Source of the DNA: Psettodes erumei
Lineage: Eukaryota > Chordata > Actinopteri > Pleuronectiformes > Psettodidae
DNA: 64,000 nucleotides
Direction of reading: 5' to 3'
NCBI GenBank assembly: GCA_016785225.1
Contig: JAFBJZ010000382.1
Location: 62,001 to 126,000, forward strand
Made by a program: the position numbers and the translations under genes. The notes beneath the pieces were generated by a model, which saw only the letters and a program-made list of their open reading frames with translations, had not been told where the DNA came from and did not search any database. Below, one piece after another: positions 27,211 to 38,321 of the stretch. The first letter of the stretch is position 1, and every line of letters begins with the position of its first letter.

Positions 27211-27255
<45 letters not shown>
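27202..27255. repeat. (CA)n microsatellite
   Basis: A CA tract of about 54 bp with two CG interruptions at its 5' end. Confidence 0.95.
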
Positions 27256-27256
<1 letters not shown>

Positions 27257-29021
27257 TATGTATAAAACACAAAAAAACAGGGTTCGTAGGGGGAGGGGAG
27301 GGATGAAGGGGGTCCTGTCAGCACCTGCCGGGCCTCACCGGAGAATCTACAGAGGCAGAGATACACACCACGCACACACCCAGACGCACCGCGGGGGGGC
27401 ACCTAGTTGTGTAGGTACCGCTTCGATTTCCCACCGTGTTTACTCAGCCTCCCTCTATCCTTGCCTCCGACCGTGCCGTCCCACGCCGTCAGGCGGGAGC
27501 CGCCCCGCCCTTCCGCGGGGGAAAGCGCGGGGACGGCCGGGAACCGCCGCAGCGCAGAAACGCGCGCGTGCTCGGCGAGCGAAGGGAAGTCCCGAGGTCG
27601 CGCAGCCTGTCAAATGCACATGTGCAGACGCACTAACGTCTCAACGCACACCTAGAGGCCGGGTAATTTTCGAGGAGCGGCGCAGTCTCGCGGAAACGCA
27701 CAGCCCCCCCGATTGTCGAGTTCCCCTCTTACGAACGCAAAGCCTCTCAATTAATTTCATCTGTTTCTGTCCAAAACCACATTCACACACACACACACAG
27801 ATGTAACTCATGCAGACGGCAGCGCGCACACAAAACACGCACGCACGCAGAGTCCATTAGGCTCATGTGTTGGGCCCAAACCACGGCCCAGAGTGCTCTT
27901 TCATGGCTCCATCATTACATCAATAAGTCTTCACATTAATCTCCGCGCAGCCGAGCGCTCAGGCTATTACCAGACCAGCCCTGCGCCGCAGAGGCTCGCT
28001 CCGCAGCAGACACGGGCAAAGTGGTAGTCAAATATATTGTGGATACTTGAAAAACACTCAGGGCGCGCTCGGTTTTTGTCTCTTTTTTTTTTTTTTTTGC
28101 GAAAAGGGATGTGTCCGGTCTTGAGGCCGGTGGAAACGGTGGGGGATAAATTTACGAAAGAGCTCGAGGAGTTCAAATGCATGAAAGCGTATCTGGACAT
28201 ATTTGGCCTCACGCGCTCTGAGGAGCCCTCAGAAAGACGTGCATGGGAGTTGTTTTCTTTTCCCGTGTCGACTGCTGATTTAACACAGAGAGCAAAATTA
28301 TTCTTTTTTTTTTTTTTTTTGCAGGAGCTGGTTTCAATAGTGGCTAACGAGAATCTTTCGCCAAGGCCTTTCTCGAATCTGTGTAACATAAGATCGGGCC
28401 CTTTTAATGAAGCTCCTGAGGGTAGGCGGGAAAAAAACAACAAAAAAACAACAAAAACATGGTAACTTTTCAGGGATTAGCTTACTCCATCGCATTATTA
28501 AATCAGCCTTCGGTCATTTAAGAGCTCCGCCGGGAAAAGGGCCGCTTGGTCAACAATCACTAACGATGAGCTGAGGCGAACGGGCCGGGGCCGCCATCGC
28601 AGCGACACGGGATCAATCGTGTGCAGATAAAGCGCTTTCCTTCAGAATGCCAAAGAGAAAAGGGGGGAGGCAGAAACGGAGTGGAAGTGAGAGGAGGGGT
28701 GTTTAAACCTCGTCTGTCTGGACAGGAAACGGGGTTCTTTAACCCTTGACCCCGGGTCCACCGTGCAACTGCCAGTGTGTGCGTGTGTGTTTATCCTCCT
28801 GCAGAGGCCGCAGAGCAGGTTCTTTCAGAGCCCGGTTTGACGGACAGATGGTCCTTGTTGTCATGGCAGCCCTGTGCAGGTGCGTTACGTATGGGGTTTC
28901 CTGCCCCAAGGTGCAGCGGGACGGGGTGTTTATTATCCGCAGTGCCAACGGGGCTCTCTCCCTCCCTCTCTCTCCCTCTGTCTCACCGCTCCCAAGTGGT
29001 AAGAGGAATGGTGGAGGGGAA

Positions 29022-29093
29022 GGGAGGGAGGGAGGGAGGGAGGGAGGGAGGGGGAGGAGGGGCGGCAGGGGGGGAGAGAGAGAGAGAGAGAGT
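29022..29093. repeat. (GGGA)n and (GA)n purine tract
   Basis: Eight or so GGGA units followed by G-rich sequence and a GA run, all purine on the plus strand. Confidence 0.85.
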
Positions 29094-31231
29094 GGTAAGC
29101 TGTAAAAGTTTGGAGGCGCATCCACTTTTATCGCCCTGGATCCGCTCTTGGATGAGAGAAGCTGCGAAGTATGTTTTTCACTCGTCTCTGATTCGCTGCC
29201 ACAATAAAAGAATAAAAGGATATTGCCTTAGAAACCTCTGCTGTTCCCGGAATGGCGGCTTGGGCTTGAATGACCTCAGATATTGTTCCGCTGTATTCTT
29301 TTATTCTCCTTTCAATGTTGCAGACCGCAAACGCGAGAAGGTAACGTGGAGGGGGGGGGGTCTGGTTGGAGCTGAGCGGCGAGGGCCAAGGGTCACCGCT
29401 GGAGATTCTCGCCTGAAGGCAAGTCCCCTGCAAAACGGGGTAATAATAAACGTTTGGCGTTTTGAGTTTCCGAATGCCCCCCCTCCAACCCCCACCACCA
29501 CCACCACCACCACCTCCACCCCAAGTCCTGCGGCTTCAGCTTCTGTACCGAAACGCACACTCGCACCTATTAAAATTACTACCAAAACCTTAACATCGCT
29601 GTGAATTGCAAAATGCTTAATCTAAACCGTCCTCCCTGCATTTTAAACACAATGAAAATTATCGATGAAAGCTTTTTAACGGTATTCATCTTTTTATTTC
29701 ACAGTGCTAATGTCGAAGATTTGTTAGGCCCTCTCCGCTCTCGCCGGAAGGGCCAGCAGTTTTATTGGCAAGCTCGAAAAAAAACAGAGAAAATGTCTCA
29801 TTTGGGGTCATTAAGCATCATATGACCACATTCTGTGGAATCTGGTCCACTTTATTTTTGCAGCTTCAAACCAAATAATCGTAACTTTAAATTAGTTAAG
29901 GCCATTCTGAAAAAAAACACACAAAACTGACGTCAGGGGATTTTATAACAAACTTGATTTGCAATGTGCAGCATCTGCTTGAAAAATGGGATTGTCATTA
30001 GCCTTTCAAAAGAAAAAAAAAAAATCACATTCACCCATTAAAACCAGAACTGAAATTAAATCAAGAGTAAAAATTTCAAATTTGAAAAAAATAAAATGAT
30101 TATCTGAACATTCAACTAATTACAGCGAAGTCCTGACTTAACAAAAAAAATCAAACCTACGACTGAATCAAATAGTCCTGATCCAAACACATACGGATAT
30201 GCTCCTGCACACACACACACACACACACACACCGTTTGGCATATGGGGAAATATGTCTATGCCACCAGTCTAATCCCAGGCCTCGCCGTCTGGGTTGTTT
30301 GTTTTTGTGTTTACTCTGGAATGTCAGACATCCGAGGACACGGCGGAGAGGAAGGTCAAAAACCAGCCGAGCTCCGAAGACTCAACAAACATTATTAAAT
30401 TCTAATTTGTTATAAAAGGTTTGCGGAAAAGCAAGCGCAGCGAAACCATTAACGGTCCCCCTGGTTATTTTCTTGTCCGTAAAGGTCTCTGCGCGCTGTG
30501 GGAGCACGTCCACGTCAAATCTAAAGTACACATGCGCTTGACGGCCGTGACGAGCACGCGAAAAACAGACATGCACGTCATGTAGGATCTCAAGCCGCGG
30601 ATCGTGCAAAGACGTCCGATTACAGGAAGTGGATACGGCACTGTAAAAAGTGGAACACGAAACTGAGGAAGTGAGGGCTTAGAGGTATAAAAGAGTTTTA
30701 GCGAGCGTGTGAAAACATGATACAAGCTGATAATGGCAGAATAAGACTTCGTGGAGACGAATCATGGATTATCTTTTTGATCATTTCCTTTTTTTTTTAG
30801 AAATTAAAAGTAGCTGTCAAACACCACGTAAACTGAAATACAGAACTTTCTTAAACATCTCCGTGACGCGCCCTCCCACCGGCTTTCTACGAACCTAAAG
30901 GGAACCGTGACGACTCGTCGCGAAACAGCGCTCCGGCTATCCGAGAAATCTGGCGCGTTAGAAGTCCTCTGAAATCCCACTCTCCAGTTGATCTGTCGGG
31001 AAGGCGGCCTGACCTATTGTTTGGAGGGGAGGCGAGGGGAGAAGTGGAAAGAGGGAACCGACGGGGACAGGGTGCTGAAAGGGTTGTTAAGCCCGTGATA
31101 GATCTTTGGCACTCACAAAGACACGATTCCTGCAGCAACGGCGGACTTTGTGGGGAATATCGCTGCGGCCTCCATGAGGGGAACATGTGTTGTTGTTGTG
31201 TGTGTGTGTGTATCTGTATTTTTTTGTCTGC

Positions 31232-31260
31232 GTATGTGTGTGTGTGTGTGTGTGTGTGTG
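31232..31260. repeat. (TG)n microsatellite
   Basis: A perfect TG tract of about 29 bp, with a shorter one 20 bp upstream. Confidence 0.93.
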
Positions 31261-32781
31261 GCGGGCACTCATTAGTGAAAAGCCTCAGCGCAGACTAGCT
31301 CCAGTTACAGTAGTAAACGCTGCCTTTGAACTTTTAATAGAGCCCTGAAACTCAACCAGGCCTTAAAAAAAAAACACAGATCTGCAGGAAAAGACAAAAT
31401 GGAGAGAAAGAGGTAGAAATGGTCGAGATTAAGCCTCGCGAAACATATGTAAGAGTACGGAAAGGTTGGATGAGGCGCTGCGCGAGGTGCCCGAGCACTC
31501 GGATCCTCCAATCATAAGTCACGAATGCCGCAAATATGATATTAATGTCATGATTTACTCCAATCGGTAAGTAGGGCCGCTAATGAAGCACACACACCTG
31601 CCACATAGTAGCTTTCTGAAACGGGCACAAGCATGGCAAGGATCCGAAAACACTCTGTTCCTCATCATCATCATCATCATCATCATCTGGGGCCCTGCTC
31701 AGCACCTGCGTGCATGCCCGGGCACAGTAATTAAAACTCGCGGGGGCCTTTCCGCGCGCGTTTTAAGTGGGTGGGTGCTCGTCTGGGTGGGTGTCTCTGC
31801 GTCGCAGAATCTTCTGGCATGCATTGCAATAAACAGATGTCGGGCCTTTATGAGGTCTTTACAACAGGTTCAGCCCCGAGTGTTTCTGTGCGAGTGTGTG
31901 TGTGCGCGCGCGCGCGTCGAAGCACATAGAGGGCCTAACATGGAAACCTCTCATCAGCGAACCATAAACGCGACCACAACTGGAAACGAACAGGAAAGGT
32001 GCGGCATTCGTCGTAAACACTGAGAGAGATTTGATCAGGACGGTGATGCCGCCTGAGCGCCACAGCTGAGGAAGTAGATGACATAAGCACGACGCATTGT
32101 TGTCGTTATTAACGCCATCACGTATACCTGCGCTTCATCACACCCAACCACGGCGGGGCGAAACGTCGGCCGAGCTGTTCGGCGATGGGAGCGGGGAAGG
32201 GCCGCGGACGGGGCTGTTTATTTGACTACGAGCTGTTTACAGAGATGGACGCTGCAGGAGCCGAGTGACAGCATGAGAAAATACCTCCGACGACGCGCTG
32301 ATGAGGCGGGGGGGGGACTGCGGCGGCCAGCTCGCCCCTCTCCCTGGACCTACGCGAGCACGGCCCCGGAGCCGACGAGAGCCACGGCGATGTTTCTGTT
32401 TCCACTTTCGCTCATTCGCAGCGGAGACTTTTATGAAGCGTTTGATAAGATCCCCCTCCGATAATATCCGATGTTTGCTTTTATTGGCAAGGGGCTCTGC
32501 TCATCTGGCCCGCGCTTGGTGTCGCCATGTAATTATCTGAAGCTTTTGTAATTGTCAAATGACCTTCTCATTTTTTAGCAATTAGTTAAAATTTACACCT
32601 TACCACTAGGAGGTTTTGATTTTAGATTAATTGTGTTTGTTGGACTATTTTTAGCTCAACAAACTGAAATAAATAAATGCTAGGAAATATTTAGACCTTG
32701 ATGTTGGGCAATATATTTTAACAGAGTACATAAAATATGAAAAATTCAAGTAACAAAAAAGATCTTCTTTTTGATCTGCAG

Positions 32782-32862
32782 TCATTCCCTGAGAGCATTG
32801 AGGAGGAGGTCTGGAAACCCATGACTTTCGAGAAACCCGGCTCCATGCAGGACTACAGCTGA
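32782..32862 (+). CDS. Putative terminal coding exon of an unidentified gene
   Basis: A good acceptor (TTTTTGATCTGCAG) is followed by 27 codons ending in TGA. The peptide starts SFPESIEEEVWKP and ends KPGSMQDYS. Codon choice is plainly coding-like (GAG, CTG, CCC, TTC, AAG-type third positions) in otherwise AT-rich surroundings, and the peptide has the charged, soluble character of a real C-terminus. A possible AATAAA lies about 400 bases downstream. I do not recognise the protein and cannot find its upstream exons in the window, so it may have a very long last intron. Phase 0 is assumed, because the other two phases meet stops or look non-coding. It could still be chance, or an alternative last exon. 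Confidence 0.4.
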   Translation, partial: SFPESIEEEVWKPMTFEKPGSMQDYS

Positions 32863-33270
32863 AATATTAGTCACTGGCCGTGCTCGGCGGCACCTGGGAA
32901 GGTTTACTAATCCACGCTCCCCTCCTGCATGCGCGAGGATGGACAGCACAGCTCGGACGTCACCGTGTTTTGTCTAACTTCTCCCTCTTTCCTTCCGCGA
33001 GACGACAACTCATGCGTGCGGCGCAAAAAAAAAAAAAAAAAAAGAGGCCGTGATCCTTTTTTCACTCTTCGTTACGCAGCCCTTCCAACCTCGGGCCTCC
33101 CTTAAGACTACGACAAGGAGCAAAACTTTGACATAAGATAATGGTGTGAGAAAGCGATCATTGAACCACTGACCAAGAAGTTCCAGCTCAAGAACCTCCC
33201 GCTGATGAACCAATGATCACCACCTGAAGCTTCCTGTTAAACGGAGCTGAATACTGTTGCTTTTATAAGC

Positions 33271-33276
33271 AATAAA
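33271..33276 (+). other. Candidate polyadenylation signal for the putative terminal exon
   Basis: AATAAA in TTATAAGCAATAAAAGCG, about 410 bases after the stop codon at 32860-32862, followed by a GT-containing stretch. It would give an ordinary short 3' UTR. It depends on the exon being real. Confidence 0.3.
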
Positions 33277-35922
33277 AGCGTTCGTCGGAAGAGTCTGGAG
33301 ACGTAAACGATGAAAATCTCCATTTACTGAGTTTTCCCATTCTATCAGCATCTGTTTTTAACAGAGAGGGAGATTTGTGTCGGGAAATAAAAAATGAAAC
33401 TTGGACCCCCCCCCTTTCACAATAAAGTCCTAGACAGATGACAGCTGTGGACACACAGAGTGCATGCTGCATGTTTTATCGCCTTCACCCATAAATAAAA
33501 AACGCAGAGTGGAAGAAATACAGTCAAAATATACGATTTATGGCAACGGGCACAGGAGGGAGTCTGGAGATTTCTTGGACAATATGAAAATAAAACTGCA
33601 ATAAAACTGCACGGGCCTTGATTGTGGTCTATGGAGAGACATGGAGGGCCTCCAACACGGCTGACTTTATTACTTCATCTGAGAGCGCGGGCGAGAGGGG
33701 GAGAGACACATCAACAGATTTGGAGACCGTTACAGGCAAATCTTTTTTCCCCCCTAAGTGGCCGCAGTCTCCATCTGAGGACCCCCAGACCCTTTTCATC
33801 CAACATCCCGGGACACGGTGGAGGCGAAAAAACCTCCTCAGCTCTAGTTTACCCAGCTTTTTGTTTACACAACCCACCATTCTTTTTTTGGTTTGCATAA
33901 ATCTTTACAGCATTATTTCATGGCCGGCATCACAGCGAGTACTATTAAAGTGATGGTAGTTGTATAAACACTGGGGGGAGAAGAATTAATGCTTTTAAGA
34001 GTAAAATGGATTCTTGTTTATGTAAGTGGTCGGTAACCTTATGATGATCACCAACTGAACAAATAATTTACCGCCACTTTCATTAACCACATCACAGCGC
34101 CCAAATATGTCGCTCGAAGCATTTAAAATCATCCTGAGTGGGCCTTCTTTCTGGTCAGAGAGGTGGTGGGGGGTGGAGACAGCGTCTTTTCAAGTGATTT
34201 CAGCAACAGATCGCTGGAGGACGGGGGAGAAAAGGGCCCGACGGTTTGCAGGCCACTGAAGGGAAACGCTCTGGACTTCCATGGAGATTTAACAGTCAGG
34301 GTCTCCTTATCCTCCTCGCTCCCTGCCATATGAAAATAGCCGCCTATTGTAGGGTGCTGCATCTTTCTTGGCCGGGGCCGCGCATCAGATCTTGGGTTTC
34401 ACAGAGCATACCGGGGGACCGGCGAAACCGGAGACAATAACAACAAATACGGCCTTGTATTTTTAGGTTGTGATTATAAAGCCCATTTCACAGTTTAATA
34501 CTCCGGGGAGAGCAAACAAACTCTGCTGTTTAAAGAGACCAGCGTCCAGAATTGGATCAAATCTCCGCTGTTCCCAAACGTCCTCGAAAAATGAAAGAAG
34601 AAGAGGGCAAAAAAAGTAGGTCCAAGAGAGACACCAAGGACAACATCTTTCACTTTGGAAAAACTAACACACTGAATTAAAATTTTTGCTCCTATTGTAT
34701 GAGGATTACCATTTAATTCTACTGTTGTTCTGCCAGATTTACTGCTGCACACACTGCACAGCCTGTCAGTCCACTACTTATGAAACATTGATGTCACACA
34801 TATCAATAAAAGGTGATGATATTAAAATTGTATTTACCCATCTATAGATTTGAAGTTACTTATACTATCACAATGTGATACAGTGCAAGCCAGATACAAG
34901 AACTGTTGTTACTGTATTATCGCGAACTTTTTAATTACTGCTGGAAGCATGTGTAGTATTTTGAAATAATAATAAATGGGCTTATTCCCCAAAATGGCAG
35001 AAAACGGAAGAAATCTATATTTTAAATAAGCCAAGAAACTGAACCTCAAAAGTATCCCGGCTGTTGGAGCGAGGACTGCGCCGCCTGTAAAAGCCTCCGT
35101 ACGCGCTGCCATAGGTTTACTGTGTTATTACTGCTGTACTCTGCTGCCACCTGCCGGCCAATCAGAGGTACCGACCGACTGAAACGTCACATATCACTGA
35201 GCGTCACTCAACGACGACTGAGAGCCTAACAGATGTTTAAAAGGGCGTTTATACAAAGCGCTCCCATCACAGACTCTTACATAGAAGTAGTAAGAGTATT
35301 GTTGCAATTAACAGTAACAATACAACCGAAAAACCAGATAAAAAAGCGAGACAACGTCCCGAAAATGGGCTCAATTACAGTAAAGCAAATATATTTCCTC
35401 CATACATCCTCTGAAAACGCACCAAAAGCTGACATTTGAACTAAAAAACCTGCTATTTAGAAGGTAATGCTACACGTTTACTAACACTGCAGGGAGCAGA
35501 CCACAAACATTACACACACCATTTGTATCTAAATGCACTGTACAAAGTATGACCTTTATCTCACTACCAGGGTTTGAATTTGACACACGTCTTGCTAAAT
35601 CCATGGGGAAACCAAAGCAAACAAGAAAACAAGCTGAACTGCGTGGACAGGTGCATGTAAAACGATGGAAGGGCAGTGAAACACTCACCTCAGCCGACGA
35701 AGGAAACACACGCTTTCTTGGAAAAGTTGAAACATTTCCCTGAAATGTCATGTTTGGGTGTCGGAGAGCAGATATTCCAGTCGTGGTGGAAACTACAGCA
35801 ATGCTAACGCGGGCCCTTTGATTTTCCATGTTAAGATGTTAGCAAAGGTAACGGAGTGATTCGCGCGCGTTACGGCTCATTAGGCACACAGCGAATCACG
35901 GGCGAGGCACCGGGAAATCAAA

Positions 35923-35932
35923 TCACGTGACC
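35923..35932 (+). promoter_or_regulatory. CLEAR/USF-type E-box
   Basis: TCACGTGACC, a palindromic CACGTG E-box with the flanks preferred by USF and TFEB/MITF factors, lies about 400 bp before the irak1bp1 start codon. Motif match only. Confidence 0.3.
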
Positions 35933-36330
35933 TCGACCTGAGCGTTCTTGCGCTGTGAGACAAAACTATTGCCAGACTACACGCAGTTGTTTGTATGCCC
36001 TTTTGTATGTCGTCTGTGATACAAGCGTTTCCAAACAGGCCCGCCATCAGGGGGTCAAAGGGTGCAGGGACAGGAATGGAAATGTGGAAGTGATGAAGAG
36101 AGAGATGAGGAAGAGGACTGCATCCAGCATGATGTTTTGGGAGAAACCAGAAGCAACAGGTGAGACTGGCAGCAAACAGAGTTAGAGTCATATCGCATAG
36201 AGTTCCGTTATTTATCACAGAGGGTATTGGAACCCTCTGTAGTTCCTTGGCGGAAGTGGCCTTCAAGTCCCGACGTGCATTTCGCTCGATTGTCATAGCA
36301 GCGGGAAGTTAGTTTGATTCTGTCTCCATC

Positions 36331-37148
36331 ATGGACAACACGAGCCGTGTACTCGCAGCGCTGCTACCGGCTGCGGGTCGCGAGGTCGCCGGTAACGAGC
36401 CGGAGCGGGGACTGGAAGTACGAACCGTTACCCCACAGGGCGCCGGTGGCCGGGCAAGGGAGGTCCAAGTCGCGGGAACGGCTGAAGCGCGTTGCCCGGC
36501 GGACCGAGCGTCTGTCCGGGTCAGCGTGGGCAACACTAAGGAGTCGGTCAACGAGGTGACCAACAGCGTTTCACGGCGGCTCGAATACATTTTACAGTCC
36601 CTCAGGTGAAAACGCCACTGCGAGCAGACTGTGAGTTTGGAGTGGGACCGGAGCATGACCCGAATGTTAGCTAGATGCTACATGCTCTGTCCACCGAAGC
36701 TGTGTTGTGCGTTATTTGCGGTGTCAAAGGGATCACGGGAAGGGCTAGTTAGCCCCTCATATAATGCTATTTAGGCTGTAATATGCTCTCGTACTGCGAA
36801 CAGTGGACTAGTGCTTCCCCATGCAATAGTGGAAGAAGCACTGACAGCTTTAATTAAAGCTGGACAGTAAAAGTATTAGTAACAATAATCCAACAACAAG
36901 TAGAACACTACTGTTCCTCATTCCAGTGACGCAGTGATACAGAAGCAGCAATGCGCAGGAGCTCAAATGGTCCATGTTCTCCAAGTCCTAAAGTACACTT
37001 TTATTATTGTAATCAGTGTGTGACATTTTTACATTCTTTCCCCCTGTTTAGACAACATGGTGTCAGTAACAAAGACACCTCAGTGAGGAGGTTTCTCCAC
37101 CGAGAGGCGGATCTGTATCGCATGGATGCAGAGGTGGAGTATTTGAGC

Positions 37149-37187
<39 letters not shown>

Positions 37188-37750
37188 CACTGACCCTACA
37201 GTGTGCACCTCGCGTGGTGTCTGACTGAAAGAAAATGTTCCCACAGGTGGTGGTCACTTTTTCCGATTTTGAGAAAATGGAGCAAGTGTGTAGCGTCCTG
37301 CTGGACAAGCTGGACAAGAGTGTCTGCGTGGGCGCGCCGCAGTTTTACCACAGTGAAGAATGTTTGAGTCAGCTGAGGTAGGGATAACACAAAAGCAAAG
37401 CTCACCTCCGCCCAGCTAGCTGGGCCACACTACATTGGCCAGATGCAGTAACTAGTGTGCGTTTTTTTTTTTTTTGTCCACGTTTTAGGAGGCGAGTGTG
37501 TGTGTCAGCAGTTGAAAATGCCCAGCAGAAGGCCAGCGAAGTCAGTCAGCTGCTGGGACAAAGTCTGGGACCCCCCCTGCTGGTCAGAGAGGGGGAGACG
37601 AGGGAGTGGAGGAGCGAGGACGAGGAGTGTGGAGGCGGAGGGCAGGGCGCCGCACCCCTCTCTCACCTTCCCCATATACCCACAGTCACTGCCTCCTCAC
37701 GGGTGTCAGTCTCCTTCAGCCTCAGAGACAGAAGCAGGAAAAGACCCTAA
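36331..37750 (+). CDS. irak1bp1: IRAK1-binding protein 1 (SIMPL domain)
   Basis: Four coding exons: 36331-36605, 37052-37133, 37247-37377 and 37489-37750. All introns are GT/AG, and the joined frame is 750 bases (249 residues; the human protein is about 260). The family protein associates with IRAK1 and promotes NF-kB p65 signalling. What I see is the SIMPL (DUF541) fold from about residue 42: REVQVAGTAEA, then a Val/Ser beta strand, the SVSRRLEYILQSL helix, the DAEVVVTFSDFEKM strand-helix (codons joined across exons 2-3), VGAPQFYHSEE, and the VSAVENAQQKASEV helix followed by LGPPLLVREGE. The C-terminus SLRDRSRKRP is basic, as in mammals, where it serves nuclear entry. The ATG sits in a good Kozak context (CCATCATGG) in a CpG-rich exon. 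The first 40 residues are poorly conserved. Convergent orientation towards phip matches the mammalian gene order. Confidence 0.93.
37151..37185. repeat. (TG)n microsatellite in irak1bp1 intron 2
   Basis: A perfect TG tract of about 35 bp fills much of the 113-base intron between coding exons 2 and 3. It begins 17 bases after the exon 2 end. Confidence 0.95.
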
Positions 37751-37806
37751 AGACGTCTGACAGTCGCTCATGAAACCAAAGAGCCGGTTGTCCCAGTTTA
37801 AAACAT

Positions 37807-37812
37807 TTTATT
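37807..37812 (-). other. Candidate polyadenylation signal of the YccV-domain gene
   Basis: AATAAA on the minus strand (plus TTTATT). Further copies lie at 37848-37853 and 37852-37857. Use of any of these would make this 3' UTR overlap that of irak1bp1 on the opposite strand. Confidence 0.4.
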
Positions 37813-38083
37813 GCATCGTTGTAGCTGATTAGAAGTGCAGTTTGTCATTTATTTATTTTTAACCTCAGCCAAAACAGTTGTCTCAACTAACAAAACTATA
37901 TAGATTCTACGGGAAATTTTGTCATTTCAAGCATTCACCCTTATCATTTAACTTCAACCCACCAAACATTCATTCTGTCTTTTAAAATTCAGTGAAACAC
38001 CTTTTTAAAATAAACATTATTCTTTCTATGTGTTTTTTTAGACACATTAAATTAAAATACTGTATATTTGTACATCGCAAAGA

Positions 38084-38089
38084 AATAAA
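38084..38089 (+). other. Candidate polyadenylation signal of irak1bp1
   Basis: AATAAA in AGAAATAAAGATC, about 335 bases after the irak1bp1 stop. Another copy lies at 38009-38014. The whole interval 37751-38100 is AT-rich, as expected for a 3' UTR. Confidence 0.55.
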
Positions 38090-38321
38090 GATCTGGAAAC
38101 TGATAGCTCCAGGTCTCCATGATAGAGCTTAATTAGGACATTTCTTTCATTTGTCCCTTAAATATCAGTGTCCAAATCTCCAAAAGACACCCTCACGTTG
38201 AGCTCCAGCAAGGAAGGAGAAGATGATTATCCCTGATCTGCTCGGTGCTTGGCACTTGTGGCTACCAGGCCAGTAACTGACCGCAGAAGGAAGAAAATGA
38301 AACGGCCCGTTGACCAGGCAG

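Larger units (their letters stand above)
27256..32781. other. Mostly gene-free segment upstream of a putative terminal exon
   Basis: No exon is firmly supported. Complex unique blocks that may be conserved noncoding DNA lie at about 27850-27975, 28465-28530 and 29155-29310. A GGGA/GA-rich tract lies at 29022-29093, and the sequence is AT-rich at 29820-30180 and 32540-32760. TG tracts lie at 31199-31211 and 31232-31260, and a CA tract at 30208-30231. If the exon at 32782 is real, part of this is its last intron. Confidence 0.45.
32863..36330. other. Intergenic segment upstream of irak1bp1
   Basis: Mostly AT-rich with no recognisable exon. It holds an A19 run at about 33025, a short direct repeat ATAAAACTGCA near 33591-33612, and a palindromic TCACGTGA at 35923-35930. 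Open frames at 33618-33953 (plus), 34129-34362 (minus) and 35470-35829 (minus) match no family I know. The last few hundred bases should contain the irak1bp1 promoter and 5' UTR. Confidence 0.5.

Noticed and set aside
35470..35829. 119-residue minus-strand open frame
   Set aside because: There is no known domain and no splice or polyadenylation context. An overlapping plus-strand frame is just as open, so neither is supported.
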